Positions 1 through 7,865 of a stretch of 9,417 nt of DNA are shown here, piece by piece. The stretch covers positions 1 through 9,417 of the forward strand of contig JAFGOZ010000037.1 in NCBI GenBank assembly GCA_016926235.1, written 5' to 3'. The notes beneath the pieces were generated by a model, which did not search any database, had not been told where the DNA came from, and was given only the letters and a program-made list of their open reading frames with translations. Source of the DNA: Bacteroidales bacterium (GTDB lineage Bacteria; Bacteroidota; Bacteroidia; Bacteroidales; UBA10428). The position numbers and the translations under genes are program-made. Position 1 is the first letter of the stretch. Every line of letters starts with the position of its first letter.

Positions 1-76
1 TATCTTTTACCTTTTTCCCCGCCTTATGCTCCCCAAGGATCCCTACAATTTGTTCTTCCGAGAATCGTTTTTTCAT
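1..76 (-). CDS. IS3-family transposase OrfA, N-terminal fragment (runs off window)
   Basis: The minus strand from 76 encodes MKKRFSEEQIVGILGEHKAG and continues KKVKD before the window ends. This is the characteristic opening of IS3-family OrfA proteins (MKK-RF-xEEQI-xGIL-xEHxAG-xKVxD), the helix-turn-helix subunit that binds the element's ends and is normally joined to the DDE integrase OrfB by programmed frameshifting. The start is supported by GAGG five bases upstream of the ATG. Only 25 codons are visible, so I cannot tell whether the element is intact. It is short but distinctive, and the alternative of a chance match is unlikely. Confidence 0.8.
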   Translation of the reverse strand, partial: MKKRFSEEQIVGILGEHKAGKKVKD

Positions 77-154
77 TTTAACCTCATTTCTTTCTTGTCT
101 ATTTATCGGTTAAAACTAAACTATCTCGTGGTACAAATTTAAGGGGTGGGATCA
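1..154 (-). mobile_element. IS3-family insertion sequence, end fragment
   Basis: The window begins inside an insertion sequence. On the minus strand a transposase OrfA start lies at 76, and the DNA upstream of it, TGATCCCACCCC followed by TTAAATTTGTACC (154 down to 130), has the TG-tip, ACCCC and TTTGTACC layout I know from terminal inverted repeats of IS3-family elements. I therefore place the outer tip at 154. The other end and any target duplication lie outside the window, so the boundary is inferred. The tip falls inside the reading frame of the adjoining 64-aa gene, so the element probably inserted into its 3' end. Confidence 0.6.
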
Positions 155-333
155 CCATCACTCTTACCATCTGTTTGATTAATATCACTTATGTTTTTAT
201 CTTTATAATATAGATTGATAAACCAATGAACAAAGGCCTCATAATCTTTTAGCCCCTTTTTATTGGCAATTTCTTCAACTTGTTTTATCATTATTTCAAA
301 TAAATCAGCCCTCTCTTTCTTTACCTTTGACAT
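139..333 (-). CDS. Small protein of unknown function, 3' end likely replaced by IS tip
   Basis: A 64-aa, mostly helical, charged protein I do not recognise. The first half is lysine/glutamate rich, followed by an aromatic patch (residues 31-43, AFVHWFINLYY) and a polar tail. The start at 333 is well supported by GAGG with a five-base spacer. It lies 153 bp downstream of the second GHKL ATPase gene on the same strand, so it may be the last gene of the operon or have its own promoter; the AT-rich gap holds a short dyad (GTGATTCAC, 430-438). The presumed IS3 tip is at 154, so about residues 61-64 and the TAA stop come from the insertion sequence. The native protein may have been longer. No function can be assigned; its place beside the ATPase-helicase operon makes an accessory or regulatory role possible but unproven. 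Confidence 0.6.
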   Translation of the reverse strand: MSKVKKERADLFEIMIKQVEEIANKKGLKDYEAFVHWFINLYYKDKNISDINQTDGKSDGDPTP

Positions 334-486
334 GTTTACCTCAACAATCTATCATGCATTAAGTGAATGACTTATATTTAACCAAACAATGATTAAATTA
401 TTTTTTAGAGAAATCAATTGTTATAAATAGTGATTCACAATAATTAATAATCCTTTTAATAAAACAAGGAAAGATATGTCCAATTA

Positions 487-2172
487 TTACTGAAAGGCAC
501 TATATAATGCTTCATGTATTTTCTCCTTAAGTTTAACTGGGTCATCAGGAAATGCAGCAAAAGCATATTCAATTAAGACTAGTGCCAAAACTAACGGAGA
601 CCGCCCACTTCTAATGGGTGGCGAGTTTCTATTAACTCTTATTACTTTATCTTTATCATCTACATCAATTATTACTTTTTCATCATCATGATCAACATAC
701 TTCAATTCATATTCATCATCATTTATGGTTAAATTATATTTTAAAAAGTTTTCTGGCACTTTTAAAGCGTACTTATTACCAGTGACAAGTTCTGGTTTAA
801 TTTCATCCATCGTAGAATCAGGACTTGGTATTACATCTTGCACTTGGTCAGGAAATTCTTTTTTTAAATCTTCAATTTGATCAATTTCTTCATTTTTGAA
901 TAATTTGTTTTTACCCAAAAGACCCACATCAACGTCGTCCTCGCAAAAAACTTCTCGTATTGCTTTCTCCAAAGAAACAGCAACATTTGATTGGTTCTTA
1001 AGCTGAGCAGTTTTTTTCTTCATCGATGAATTGAAATTTGTCCGTTTGCGAATATATTTTATCGCGAAATTTTCAAGTTGTTCTGTTAGCCAACCAGATA
1101 TAGTAGCATATTGAGAATTTGTTGTTGAAAATCCCGACCTATTCATTGTTATTAAATCTTCTTCATCAACATTATAAAGTTGTATTTCTCCCGTGATTCT
1201 TTGTGAAGCAGGAGCATCGTCAAAATCAAAGAAATAATTTTCTACAACCGTTGTATTTTGAACACGAACATTTAACCCCTTCCATAATGAGTTGACTTGT
1301 CCGCCAGTTGTCATATCAGCCAAATAACCTTTGATTTTTACTTCTAAATTATCACCACTATCGATTGGATAGACCTCACCTGCAATCTTTTCTCCAGTAT
1401 TTCTAAAATCATCCCCGAAGAGTGACCTATAAAGTGTAAAACCTTTCTTGTGATCAGGAGTTATTACCTTAATTTCAACATTTTTCTTTTCAGTACATTT
1501 TAATAATTCTTCATATAATACAGGCTCTATTCTTTGCAATCCTTTGAGAGCTGCACTTTCAGGATTATATTTTAAAGGTAAAATACGGCCGAGATTAAAC
1601 TGAAAAGAATTAAATTTTCCTGGATCATTGAACAACTGTATAATTTCATCATTAACTTTTTTAAGCACCATTTTAGTAAATTGCTGTTTTGGACTAAATT
1701 CAATACCAGGATCATCTGATCCAGGTAATATATAATCACCCTCTCCAAGATCCAACTGTGTAACATCCATTGTGCGTTTTTCTTTATCCATGAATTTCCA
1801 TAACTGCAAATTAGCATAATAGACTTTCTTTTCGTTTGCCTTCCTTGTTCTGACTTGCAACTCTTGACATAGTGGAATTGCTGAAAACTTACCAACACCG
1901 ATACGGCCAATTGTTGAATCGTCGCCATATTTATCGCTGCAGCCGATGACGAGATACTTATCATCGAATTCTTTTTCATTCATTCCACAGCCATTATCAG
2001 TTATAATAATGATTTTATCTGATGGTATTACCTCAATTTCTACTTTTGTTGCTCCCGCATCAAGAGAATTACTAATAAATTCCCTTAATTGTTTTTCCGG
2101 TGTTTCATAAGTTTTAGCCGAGGCATCGATTAAAAATCCAACACCAGTTTTTGATATTCGTTTTGTAACCAT
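487..2172 (-). CDS. GHKL (MORC/MutL/HSP90-type) ATPase, 561 aa
   Basis: An ATP-binding protein of the gyrase-HSP90-MutL fold. All ATP-site motifs are visible: N-box E31-F-I-S-N35 followed by LDAGA, the DNGCGM loop at residues 59-64, and the glycine-rich lid GRIGVGKF at 89-96. A catalytic glutamate (E31) and Mg-binding asparagine (N35) are present. Residues ~230-370 should hold the S5-like transducer domain by analogy with the family. Residues 380-460 are charged and probably flexible. The C-terminal ~100 residues form an acidic beta-rich segment ending in a conserved-looking INVNR-type/hydrophobic helix (VNRNSPP, then LVLALVLIEYAFA); I cannot name this domain. The family dimerises on ATP binding and clamps or remodels DNA or protein complexes. 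The start is fixed by AAGGAG five bases before the ATG, lying within the end of the upstream helicase gene (2-bp gap), so translation is probably coupled. Prokaryotic MORC relatives are known from restriction-like gene neighbourhoods; a role with the helicase is inferred. Confidence 0.88.
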   Translation of the reverse strand: MVTKRISKTGVGFLIDASAKTYETPEKQLREFISNSLDAGATKVEIEVIPSDKIIIITDNGCGMNEKEFDDKYLVIGCSDKYGDDSTIGRIGVGKFSAIPLCQELQVRTRKANEKKVYYANLQLWKFMDKEKRTMDVTQLDLGEGDYILPGSDDPGIEFSPKQQFTKMVLKKVNDEIIQLFNDPGKFNSFQFNLGRILPLKYNPESAALKGLQRIEPVLYEELLKCTEKKNVEIKVITPDHKKGFTLYRSLFGDDFRNTGEKIAGEVYPIDSGDNLEVKIKGYLADMTTGGQVNSLWKGLNVRVQNTTVVENYFFDFDDAPASQRITGEIQLYNVDEEDLITMNRSGFSTTNSQYATISGWLTEQLENFAIKYIRKRTNFNSSMKKKTAQLKNQSNVAVSLEKAIREVFCEDDVDVGLLGKNKLFKNEEIDQIEDLKKEFPDQVQDVIPSPDSTMDEIKPELVTGNKYALKVPENFLKYNLTINDDEYELKYVDHDDEKVIIDVDDKDKVIRVNRNSPPIRSGRSPLVLALVLIEYAFAAFPDDPVKLKEKIHEALYSAFQ

Positions 2173-2174
2173 TT

Positions 2175-5100
2175 TTACTCCTTTTCCAAATCAATAATAA
2201 CAAGTAATTTGGGTGAACATCTTAAATCTTCCACATCTGGAATTTTATCAATTTTATTATGGATATCTTTTTTAATATCATCAAGATGCTGAAGTATTAT
2301 ATTTCTCTCATTCGGATCCACAGTTGATTCAAGTCGTTCTTTCATTACAGATTTTTCTTTTTCATATTGTTCTTCAATGGCGATTATTGACATTTTTTTG
2401 GTTTCTGAAAGCATTGTCTCCATTTTTGTAAAATTACTACTCATTTCTTGTTCGGCATTATTTCTAGCATCTTCTTCAATTTTATCCAAAATGTCATCTG
2501 GCAACAATGTATTTGAGCTATTACACCAATTATTAAAATTATAAAGTCTTTTGACTAGATTTTCTTCATTCACTCTTTCTATTTTATTTGCACTTATTTT
2601 AAAGGCTTGCCTATTAAAACGTGATGAATATCTGATGCCATTTAAATTTGTTTCAAATATATATTCTGCTAGAATATATTTACCTTGAGGGATACTTTCA
2701 TCAATAGATCTAACATGACATATGGTATCACTAATCACTTTTTTTCCCTTTCTACCTAATTCAATAAGAAATGATACAAGTGGATGATCAATTGTGAGAA
2801 ATTCATAATTTGATTGTAGCGCCTTTTCACGTGTTAACACAACAGGCAACAACCCACCATTTTCTGTCAACAACCGATTAATATGTAATGCATAATCTGA
2901 CATTTCCATATTGTTGAGATAGCGAAAAAAAACTTCCTTAAAATCTGAAGTCATTGAAATATTCAATTTCCCTTGATTCTCAACAAATAGAATACCATGA
3001 GGAAGATTATCTCTCAAAAAATGTGGAATAAGTTCCACATTATCCTCAATTATCAAATAAATACTTTGGCTTAATTGTTTTTCAGTATTTGATAGTAATG
3101 AAAGATTACTAATAGCTGATTTTTTTTCTTTATTGACTTCTTTATTCAATATACTCTTCAATTCTTTTTCATATTTTATCTTTTCATCAATTGTAAAATC
3201 TGCATTTAATAATTTTTCTGGAATTTCTCTTTCGATCCTACCCAAAACATCTGCAACTGGCCCCAAGGTATTACGAATATCCTCCATTCTCGTTTCCAAG
3301 GTAATGTAGATTATTTCTTCTACTGAACCTTCTACGACTAAATTAAATATTTTTATTTTTTCTGCTTGTTGCCCATATCTATCAATTCTTCCTATCCTTT
3401 GTTCAACTTTTGTTGGATTCCAGGGTAGATCATAATTCACAATGATATGACAAAACTGTAAATCTATACCTTCACTAGCGACCTCGCTACAAATTAGAAT
3501 ATGTCTTTCTTTGCTATTACGAAAATCATCAATTTCTTTATATCTTTTTTCAAGTGGCAATGTTCGTCCTGTAACTTCCCTTGCGGTATCTTCTCCATAT
3601 TCTGAATTTATTCGTAACTTCAAATAATCAATAGTTCTATGGAACATACAAAAAATAATAATTTTATAATCCGGATCTTCAATCTTTGCAGCTTCGATAA
3701 TACCTTTTAATATTCCATATTTTGAATCAATCTTGGTAATATTTTTCAAAAGATCAGCAGTATATTTTTCATTATTTTCATTGCTTTCATCATCTGCATC
3801 CGAATTTTGTCCTTCGAGTATTAAATCTGACAATTTTTTATCAACATCCAGCATTGGAAGACAACTGCTCGCCTGTCTTAATATCGAATATAACTTCAGA
3901 GATTCGTGCTTTTTCTTAGAATGACTTTTTTTGATAGCATTCACTATTCTCGAATAAACAGTCTTTTCCCATTTCTCCCTTAATTTGACCGTCATGGTTT
4001 TTATATCTCTAACATTGAATTCCTGAACATCCTTTTTCATTGTACGCGTAATTGATTGCCATAAAAGGTTAGATTGGATTATTTTATCTTGAAGGTTACG
4101 CATTTCGTTCAAATTAATGCTTTTATTTTCTTTATTAAGTTGTTTAATTATATTAATCAGTTCCCTCAAAGGATGATTTTCTTTAAATTTGCTTCCTAGT
4201 AGGGTTGTATTTAGAACATGATCTTCAAGATTTTTAATTGCAATTATTACATCGTTAGTAATCTTTATTTCAGTTTCATCACTACCAAGATTACTTACAG
4301 ATTTCTCAATTTCATGATACAATCTCGAAATATATGAGTTACAAATTATAATATTTTGCCATTTATTATCATCAAGGTTCTCATATTCTATTGGATCAAG
4401 AATACCCAATAATGTCTGCAATTCCTGATTTGATAAATTAATTGGGGTGGCAGTTAACATTATAAAACAACGCACATGAGAGGCAATCGGACGTATGGCT
4501 TTTTGTCTTAAATTGTTATTACGTAGATAATGTGCTTCGTCACAGACAAGAAAGTCGGGTTTAATAGGACTTACTTGCAACAAAGAAACATATTCTTCCC
4601 TCCCAATTGACTCATAAGAAATAAGAGCGCGAATATTCTTTTCTTTATCAAAAGAATGCAATAAATGATTCAGATTATTTCCACGATATATCTTGAATGA
4701 AATCCCAAACTTAAGAATCATTTCAGTTTGCCATTTCTGCAATAGGTTATTCGGACAAATGATTATTATCCTATTACACATTAACATCCGTCGCATATAC
4801 TCTTTAATAATTAAACCAGCTTCAATTGTTTTACCCAAGCCAACTTCATCGGCAATGAGCAACCTTGGATTTTTCTGATTAACAATTTTCATTAATGGTA
4901 TTTTCTGATACCATAACTCATCAATTCTTGATGTGTAAGCTGCATAGTGACCATCTCTTGCAGGTAACAAATATCTTTCATATAAATAGGCAAAAATATA
5001 TTCAGGGAATGTCTTAATATCTTTTGTTAACTTAGAAAATGATCGAATATTTGCTGGTGATAATTTATACTTTTCAACTAATTCAATTTCATCTTCTGGA

Positions 5101-5789
5101 TATACCCCAATATTATTATACCCGAAATATACATCATATTTATATGGAGTTGCCTTTAGATCAACATTGATAATCAACCCGATTCGTTCTGTTTGTATAT
5201 GTAAAACTTGATCTTTTTCCTTAAATTTTTGTTTTGCAACTTGTGCCAGTCCTGTTTTTTCTTGTTTAATACCCTTTTGCCAATGTTCCTTAAAAAAATC
5301 TTTGCACTGAGTAACATTTTTTTCTTCTTCAAGAACAATGCCAAGTTCCGTATTTCTCTCCAGACCACATTTTGTAAAATTCATTGAACCAACAAGGCAA
5401 CTTGTATAACTGCCACTATCAAAAATGTAGCATTTAGGATGAAATTTTCCTACGGTATCAGCTATTCGCACTTCAGTATTCGGTAATTCTAATATTTTAT
5501 TAATAATAACTTCACGTACTTTAGGATGTTCATGAAACTCTTTGTCAAAAAGAAATCGCAACGTCCTATGTTTATCCCGAGGTAATGAATTCATTGTATC
5601 TCTAAGCATATCAACAGCACGGATATCAACATAAGCGCTTGCTACCCAAATTTGCATTGCGCCTTGCATATGAGTTTTTAGTTCTTGAGCCCAATTGTCC
5701 CGCTCAAATTCAGGAAAACTTAAATCTCTCTTTTCTTCGGTTTCATCATTACAAAATTCTTCATCCTCAAACATCATCGTTCTCCCCAT
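2175..5789 (-). CDS. PLD-family nuclease fused to SNF2/RapA-type helicase
   Basis: A two-enzyme fusion of up to 1204 aa. Residues ~30-175 form a phospholipase-D-type nuclease domain with one intact HKD motif: H117-x-K119-x4-D124, then GSMNF (134-138) and E148. One motif per chain implies an active site built by a dimer. Residues ~300-840 are a SNF2-type SF2 ATPase: GLGKT Walker A (317-321), DEAH (417-420), TAT (446-448), a helical insertion (~470-690), then SEVASEGIDLQ (768-778) and QRIGRIDRYGQ (797-807). The tail contains a mixed region and a coiled coil (~1100-1185). The QRIGRIDR and DLPWNP signatures point to the RapA/HepA branch. The likely role is ATP-driven translocation on DNA coupled to cleavage. 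The upstream-most ATG is at 5789, but GGGGAG at 5787-5782 better serves the ATG at 5774 (seven-base spacer) or 5777, giving ~1199-1200 aa. DISARM encodes an SNF2 helicase and a PLD protein as separate genes; here they are one chain. No function has been shown for this exact protein. Confidence 0.9.
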   Translation of the reverse strand: MGRTMMFEDEEFCNDETEEKRDLSFPEFERDNWAQELKTHMQGAMQIWVASAYVDIRAVDMLRDTMNSLPRDKHRTLRFLFDKEFHEHPKVREVIINKILELPNTEVRIADTVGKFHPKCYIFDSGSYTSCLVGSMNFTKCGLERNTELGIVLEEEKNVTQCKDFFKEHWQKGIKQEKTGLAQVAKQKFKEKDQVLHIQTERIGLIINVDLKATPYKYDVYFGYNNIGVYPEDEIELVEKYKLSPANIRSFSKLTKDIKTFPEYIFAYLYERYLLPARDGHYAAYTSRIDELWYQKIPLMKIVNQKNPRLLIADEVGLGKTIEAGLIIKEYMRRMLMCNRIIIICPNNLLQKWQTEMILKFGISFKIYRGNNLNHLLHSFDKEKNIRALISYESIGREEYVSLLQVSPIKPDFLVCDEAHYLRNNNLRQKAIRPIASHVRCFIMLTATPINLSNQELQTLLGILDPIEYENLDDNKWQNIIICNSYISRLYHEIEKSVSNLGSDETEIKITNDVIIAIKNLEDHVLNTTLLGSKFKENHPLRELINIIKQLNKENKSINLNEMRNLQDKIIQSNLLWQSITRTMKKDVQEFNVRDIKTMTVKLREKWEKTVYSRIVNAIKKSHSKKKHESLKLYSILRQASSCLPMLDVDKKLSDLILEGQNSDADDESNENNEKYTADLLKNITKIDSKYGILKGIIEAAKIEDPDYKIIIFCMFHRTIDYLKLRINSEYGEDTAREVTGRTLPLEKRYKEIDDFRNSKERHILICSEVASEGIDLQFCHIIVNYDLPWNPTKVEQRIGRIDRYGQQAEKIKIFNLVVEGSVEEIIYITLETRMEDIRNTLGPVADVLGRIEREIPEKLLNADFTIDEKIKYEKELKSILNKEVNKEKKSAISNLSLLSNTEKQLSQSIYLIIEDNVELIPHFLRDNLPHGILFVENQGKLNISMTSDFKEVFFRYLNNMEMSDYALHINRLLTENGGLLPVVLTREKALQSNYEFLTIDHPLVSFLIELGRKGKKVISDTICHVRSIDESIPQGKYILAEYIFETNLNGIRYSSRFNRQAFKISANKIERVNEENLVKRLYNFNNWCNSSNTLLPDDILDKIEEDARNNAEQEMSSNFTKMETMLSETKKMSIIAIEEQYEKEKSVMKERLESTVDPNERNIILQHLDDIKKDIHNKIDKIPDVEDLRCSPKLLVIIDLEKE
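2178..2183 (-). promoter_or_regulatory. Ribosome binding site of the second GHKL ATPase gene
   Basis: AAGGAG on the minus strand with a five-base spacer to the ATG at 2172. It lies inside the final codons of the PLD-helicase gene, which ties synthesis of the two proteins together. Confidence 0.75.
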
Positions 5790-6291
5790 ATATCACATCC
5801 TCTTCATTTAAAAAAAGAGATTTCATTTCAGTACTTCCATATTTAGTTTTATAACTATATTGTGTGTAAATCCATTCACCATCAATTTCGTCCCATTTTA
5901 ATCTTTTTAGATTATCAATATCTTTCTTTTGTGACTTTCGCATTATGAAATATGTTTCATGAGGTGAAGTGTACTCTTTTTTAAGCAGATTTTTTATTAA
6001 TAATACCAGCTGTGGTGATATTATATTTATAAACATAATATCCATATAGGGAACCTGGCCTTCTTCTATTGAAATGAAATTGATATCTTTTATCTGTAGC
6101 TTGTTTTCATAAATAATTGAAGATATTCGAGATTTTTCATCAATTGTATCTGGGATTACACTTATAATCATTTTTGGTGAAATGCAATGTAATATTTTTT
6201 TAAAAAATTCTGGCTGCATCCCTATCAATATACGATTATTCGTAGAAATTTTTTTTGCAAATGTATTCAATAATGTAGTTTCAGTCATCAC
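5767..6291 (-). CDS. Unknown operon protein, ~173 aa, possible degenerate Rossmann-like fold
   Basis: I do not recognise this protein. Its sequence alternates hydrophobic strands and amphipathic helices: RILIGM (20-25), PKMIISVIPD (39-48), INFISIEEG (70-78), MDIMFINII (83-91), TYFIMRK (113-119). That order resembles a class I methyltransferase/Rossmann core, with an acidic residue after the second strand, but the glycine-rich nucleotide loop (GxGxG) is missing, so a catalytic role is doubtful. The C-terminal third is charged, with WDEIDGEWIY (133-142) and an acidic tail. There is no signal peptide or membrane segment. A GTG start at 6291 gives a 4-bp GTGA overlap with the upstream ATPase stop, while the following ATG at 6288 makes the classic TGATG coupling and is the likelier start. 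Its end overlaps the helicase gene. Tight packing between two enzyme genes implies a subunit or adaptor; this is inference. Confidence 0.75.
   Translation of the reverse strand: MMTETTLLNTFAKKISTNNRILIGMQPEFFKKILHCISPKMIISVIPDTIDEKSRISSIIYENKLQIKDINFISIEEGQVPYMDIMFINIISPQLVLLIKNLLKKEYTSPHETYFIMRKSQKKDIDNLKRLKWDEIDGEWIYTQYSYKTKYGSTEMKSLFLNEEDVIYGENDDV
5782..5787 (-). promoter_or_regulatory. Ribosome binding site that decides the helicase start
   Basis: GGGGAG on the minus strand. Counted to the tandem ATG codons at 5777 and 5774 the spacers are 4 and 7 bases, whereas the ATG at 5789 overlaps the motif itself and has no comparable site upstream. I therefore favour 5774 as the translation start. 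Confidence 0.6.
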
Positions 6292-7787
6292 TTCTCAAAT
6301 TTCCTTAATAAGGCTGATTCGATATGAGTCAATAATTCAGTATCACTCTCACATGCATCAAATTTTTTTGTTATTACTCTTTTCACAACTTGGTAAACCA
6401 ACCTAACATGCTCCGGTATCTTTTTATTTTTTTCAATTTGATCAGTTTTTTCTATTCTTTTTTTTGCGGCGATCAATGCTTGTTCTGCAAGTTTTAGTGT
6501 TTTCCCGGCTTTTTTCTTTATTTCATTATCAACAATATTTTTTTGATTCGATTTAACTTTTTTAAGCGCAGCACCAACATCGTTCATTTTTTCATGAATA
6601 TAACTTACTGAAACATGGTTTTTTTTTCTAATAGTATCCTTGAGTTCCTCTATCTCTTCATGTAGTTGTTTCACTTTCCTCTCGGCAGAGCTTGCCTTGC
6701 TAGTATTTCTTGCTACTTCTTCTAATCTCGTGCCAAGTTTATCTTTTAACAGATTATTCAAAGATGTTCGAGCTTGATTATCTTCAAATCGCGACCTATC
6801 AGATGACACTTCCAAATCTCTGTCTAATGTTATTATCTCTCCGGCAAACCATTCTGGCACTTGCGGTGGAGCAGTTTGTAGAATAGTTCTCACATATGCA
6901 GAATTCCCCAGGGTGAATCCTTTATGCTTGGTGATAATACCACTGAAATGCGAGTTTTTTATTTGTCCGCTTTTTGATTTATTACATGCTGACCAACAAA
7001 CAGCGAGTGTTCTTCCTCGATTATTTATTATTTCTGTCTCAAAATAATGATTAATGCCATCAATTTCATTATAGGATTTATATAATTGCTTATCATTTAA
7101 TAATATTTTAATATTAGGAAATTCTGGCTCATTATGTTTATATAGTGAGTTAATTTTCTCTGAAAATTCAAATTTTGGATTAACAGGTACTGGAAGGTTG
7201 CATTCCAAATATTTTCTTAATGCGTCTTCGTTTGTTATCTTACCCGCTTCTCCATAAATATTATATAGAATTACTATTGTATATGATTTATCAGAATCAC
7301 TCTTTTTTTGTTCATATCTCGAGAACCTTGCCAATAATTCGCCAGCATCTTCAGTAATTTTTGCTTTTTTATTCTTTTGTAGATAGTCTACTAATTCGCC
7401 TGCATTTATTTCAAACAAATGTTCATATTTTTCATTATTGCATTTTGTTACAAAATGAATTTTTTTTGCTCCACATATTCCTGATAATCGACCAATACCT
7501 CTATATCCAACCTGATTAAAATTGCCTTTAGTCGAATATCCTATGGTAGCTAATTTTTCAACTACATCGAAAGTCATTCCTGTCCCATTATCATGAATTA
7601 AAAGATCATTATTTTTAATATCAATCTGTATAAGCCCATTGGTGATTGATTTTTTCTGATATTTCATCAAAATCGCATCATAAGCATTTTGACAATATTC
7701 ACGCACCATGTCGAATTTATCATTATACAAACCGCTTATCAATGTTGGAAGTATACCAGCTAAAGTACGACCTTCTATTTTGCTCAT
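6288..7787 (-). CDS. GHKL/HSP90-like ATPase with coiled-coil C-terminus, 499 aa
   Basis: The first gene of the operon and a second ATPase of the GHKL fold, clearly different from the 561-aa one. N-box E30-Y-C-Q-N34 continues AYDA, the DNGTGM loop is at 66-71, and the lid GYRGIGR is at 94-100, so the ATP site looks intact. Residues 84-86 (STK) in the IGYSTKG stretch are typical of HSP90-like proteins. The middle region carries the transducer-like segment ending in DRDLEVSSDRSRFEDNQ (322-338), recalling HSP90/MORC proteins that use a conserved N-R-x-R-F stretch. Residues ~345-450 are strongly charged and predicted coiled coil, suitable for dimerisation or partner binding; ~455-499 is a small helical end. 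The ATG at 7787 is preceded by AAGAGG with a seven-base spacer. An upstream out-of-frame ATG stops at once. The role is inferred as an ATP-dependent clamp or sensor working with the downstream PLD-helicase. A9 in its coding strand (6627-6619) is a possible slippage site. Confidence 0.87.
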   Translation of the reverse strand: MSKIEGRTLAGILPTLISGLYNDKFDMVREYCQNAYDAILMKYQKKSITNGLIQIDIKNNDLLIHDNGTGMTFDVVEKLATIGYSTKGNFNQVGYRGIGRLSGICGAKKIHFVTKCNNEKYEHLFEINAGELVDYLQKNKKAKITEDAGELLARFSRYEQKKSDSDKSYTIVILYNIYGEAGKITNEDALRKYLECNLPVPVNPKFEFSEKINSLYKHNEPEFPNIKILLNDKQLYKSYNEIDGINHYFETEIINNRGRTLAVCWSACNKSKSGQIKNSHFSGIITKHKGFTLGNSAYVRTILQTAPPQVPEWFAGEIITLDRDLEVSSDRSRFEDNQARTSLNNLLKDKLGTRLEEVARNTSKASSAERKVKQLHEEIEELKDTIRKKNHVSVSYIHEKMNDVGAALKKVKSNQKNIVDNEIKKKAGKTLKLAEQALIAAKKRIEKTDQIEKNKKIPEHVRLVYQVVKRVITKKFDACESDTELLTHIESALLRKFEK

Positions 7788-7865
7788 CGCATTGCCTCTT
7801 CAAATAATTACATTCAACTATTTATCAAAAAAAGTTGCCAATTATTTTAAATATCATTTTATATT

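Noticed and set aside
1572..1979. 135-codon minus-strand frame inside the 561-aa ATPase gene.
   Set aside because: It lies out of frame within a gene with complete GHKL motifs and shows no domain of its own.
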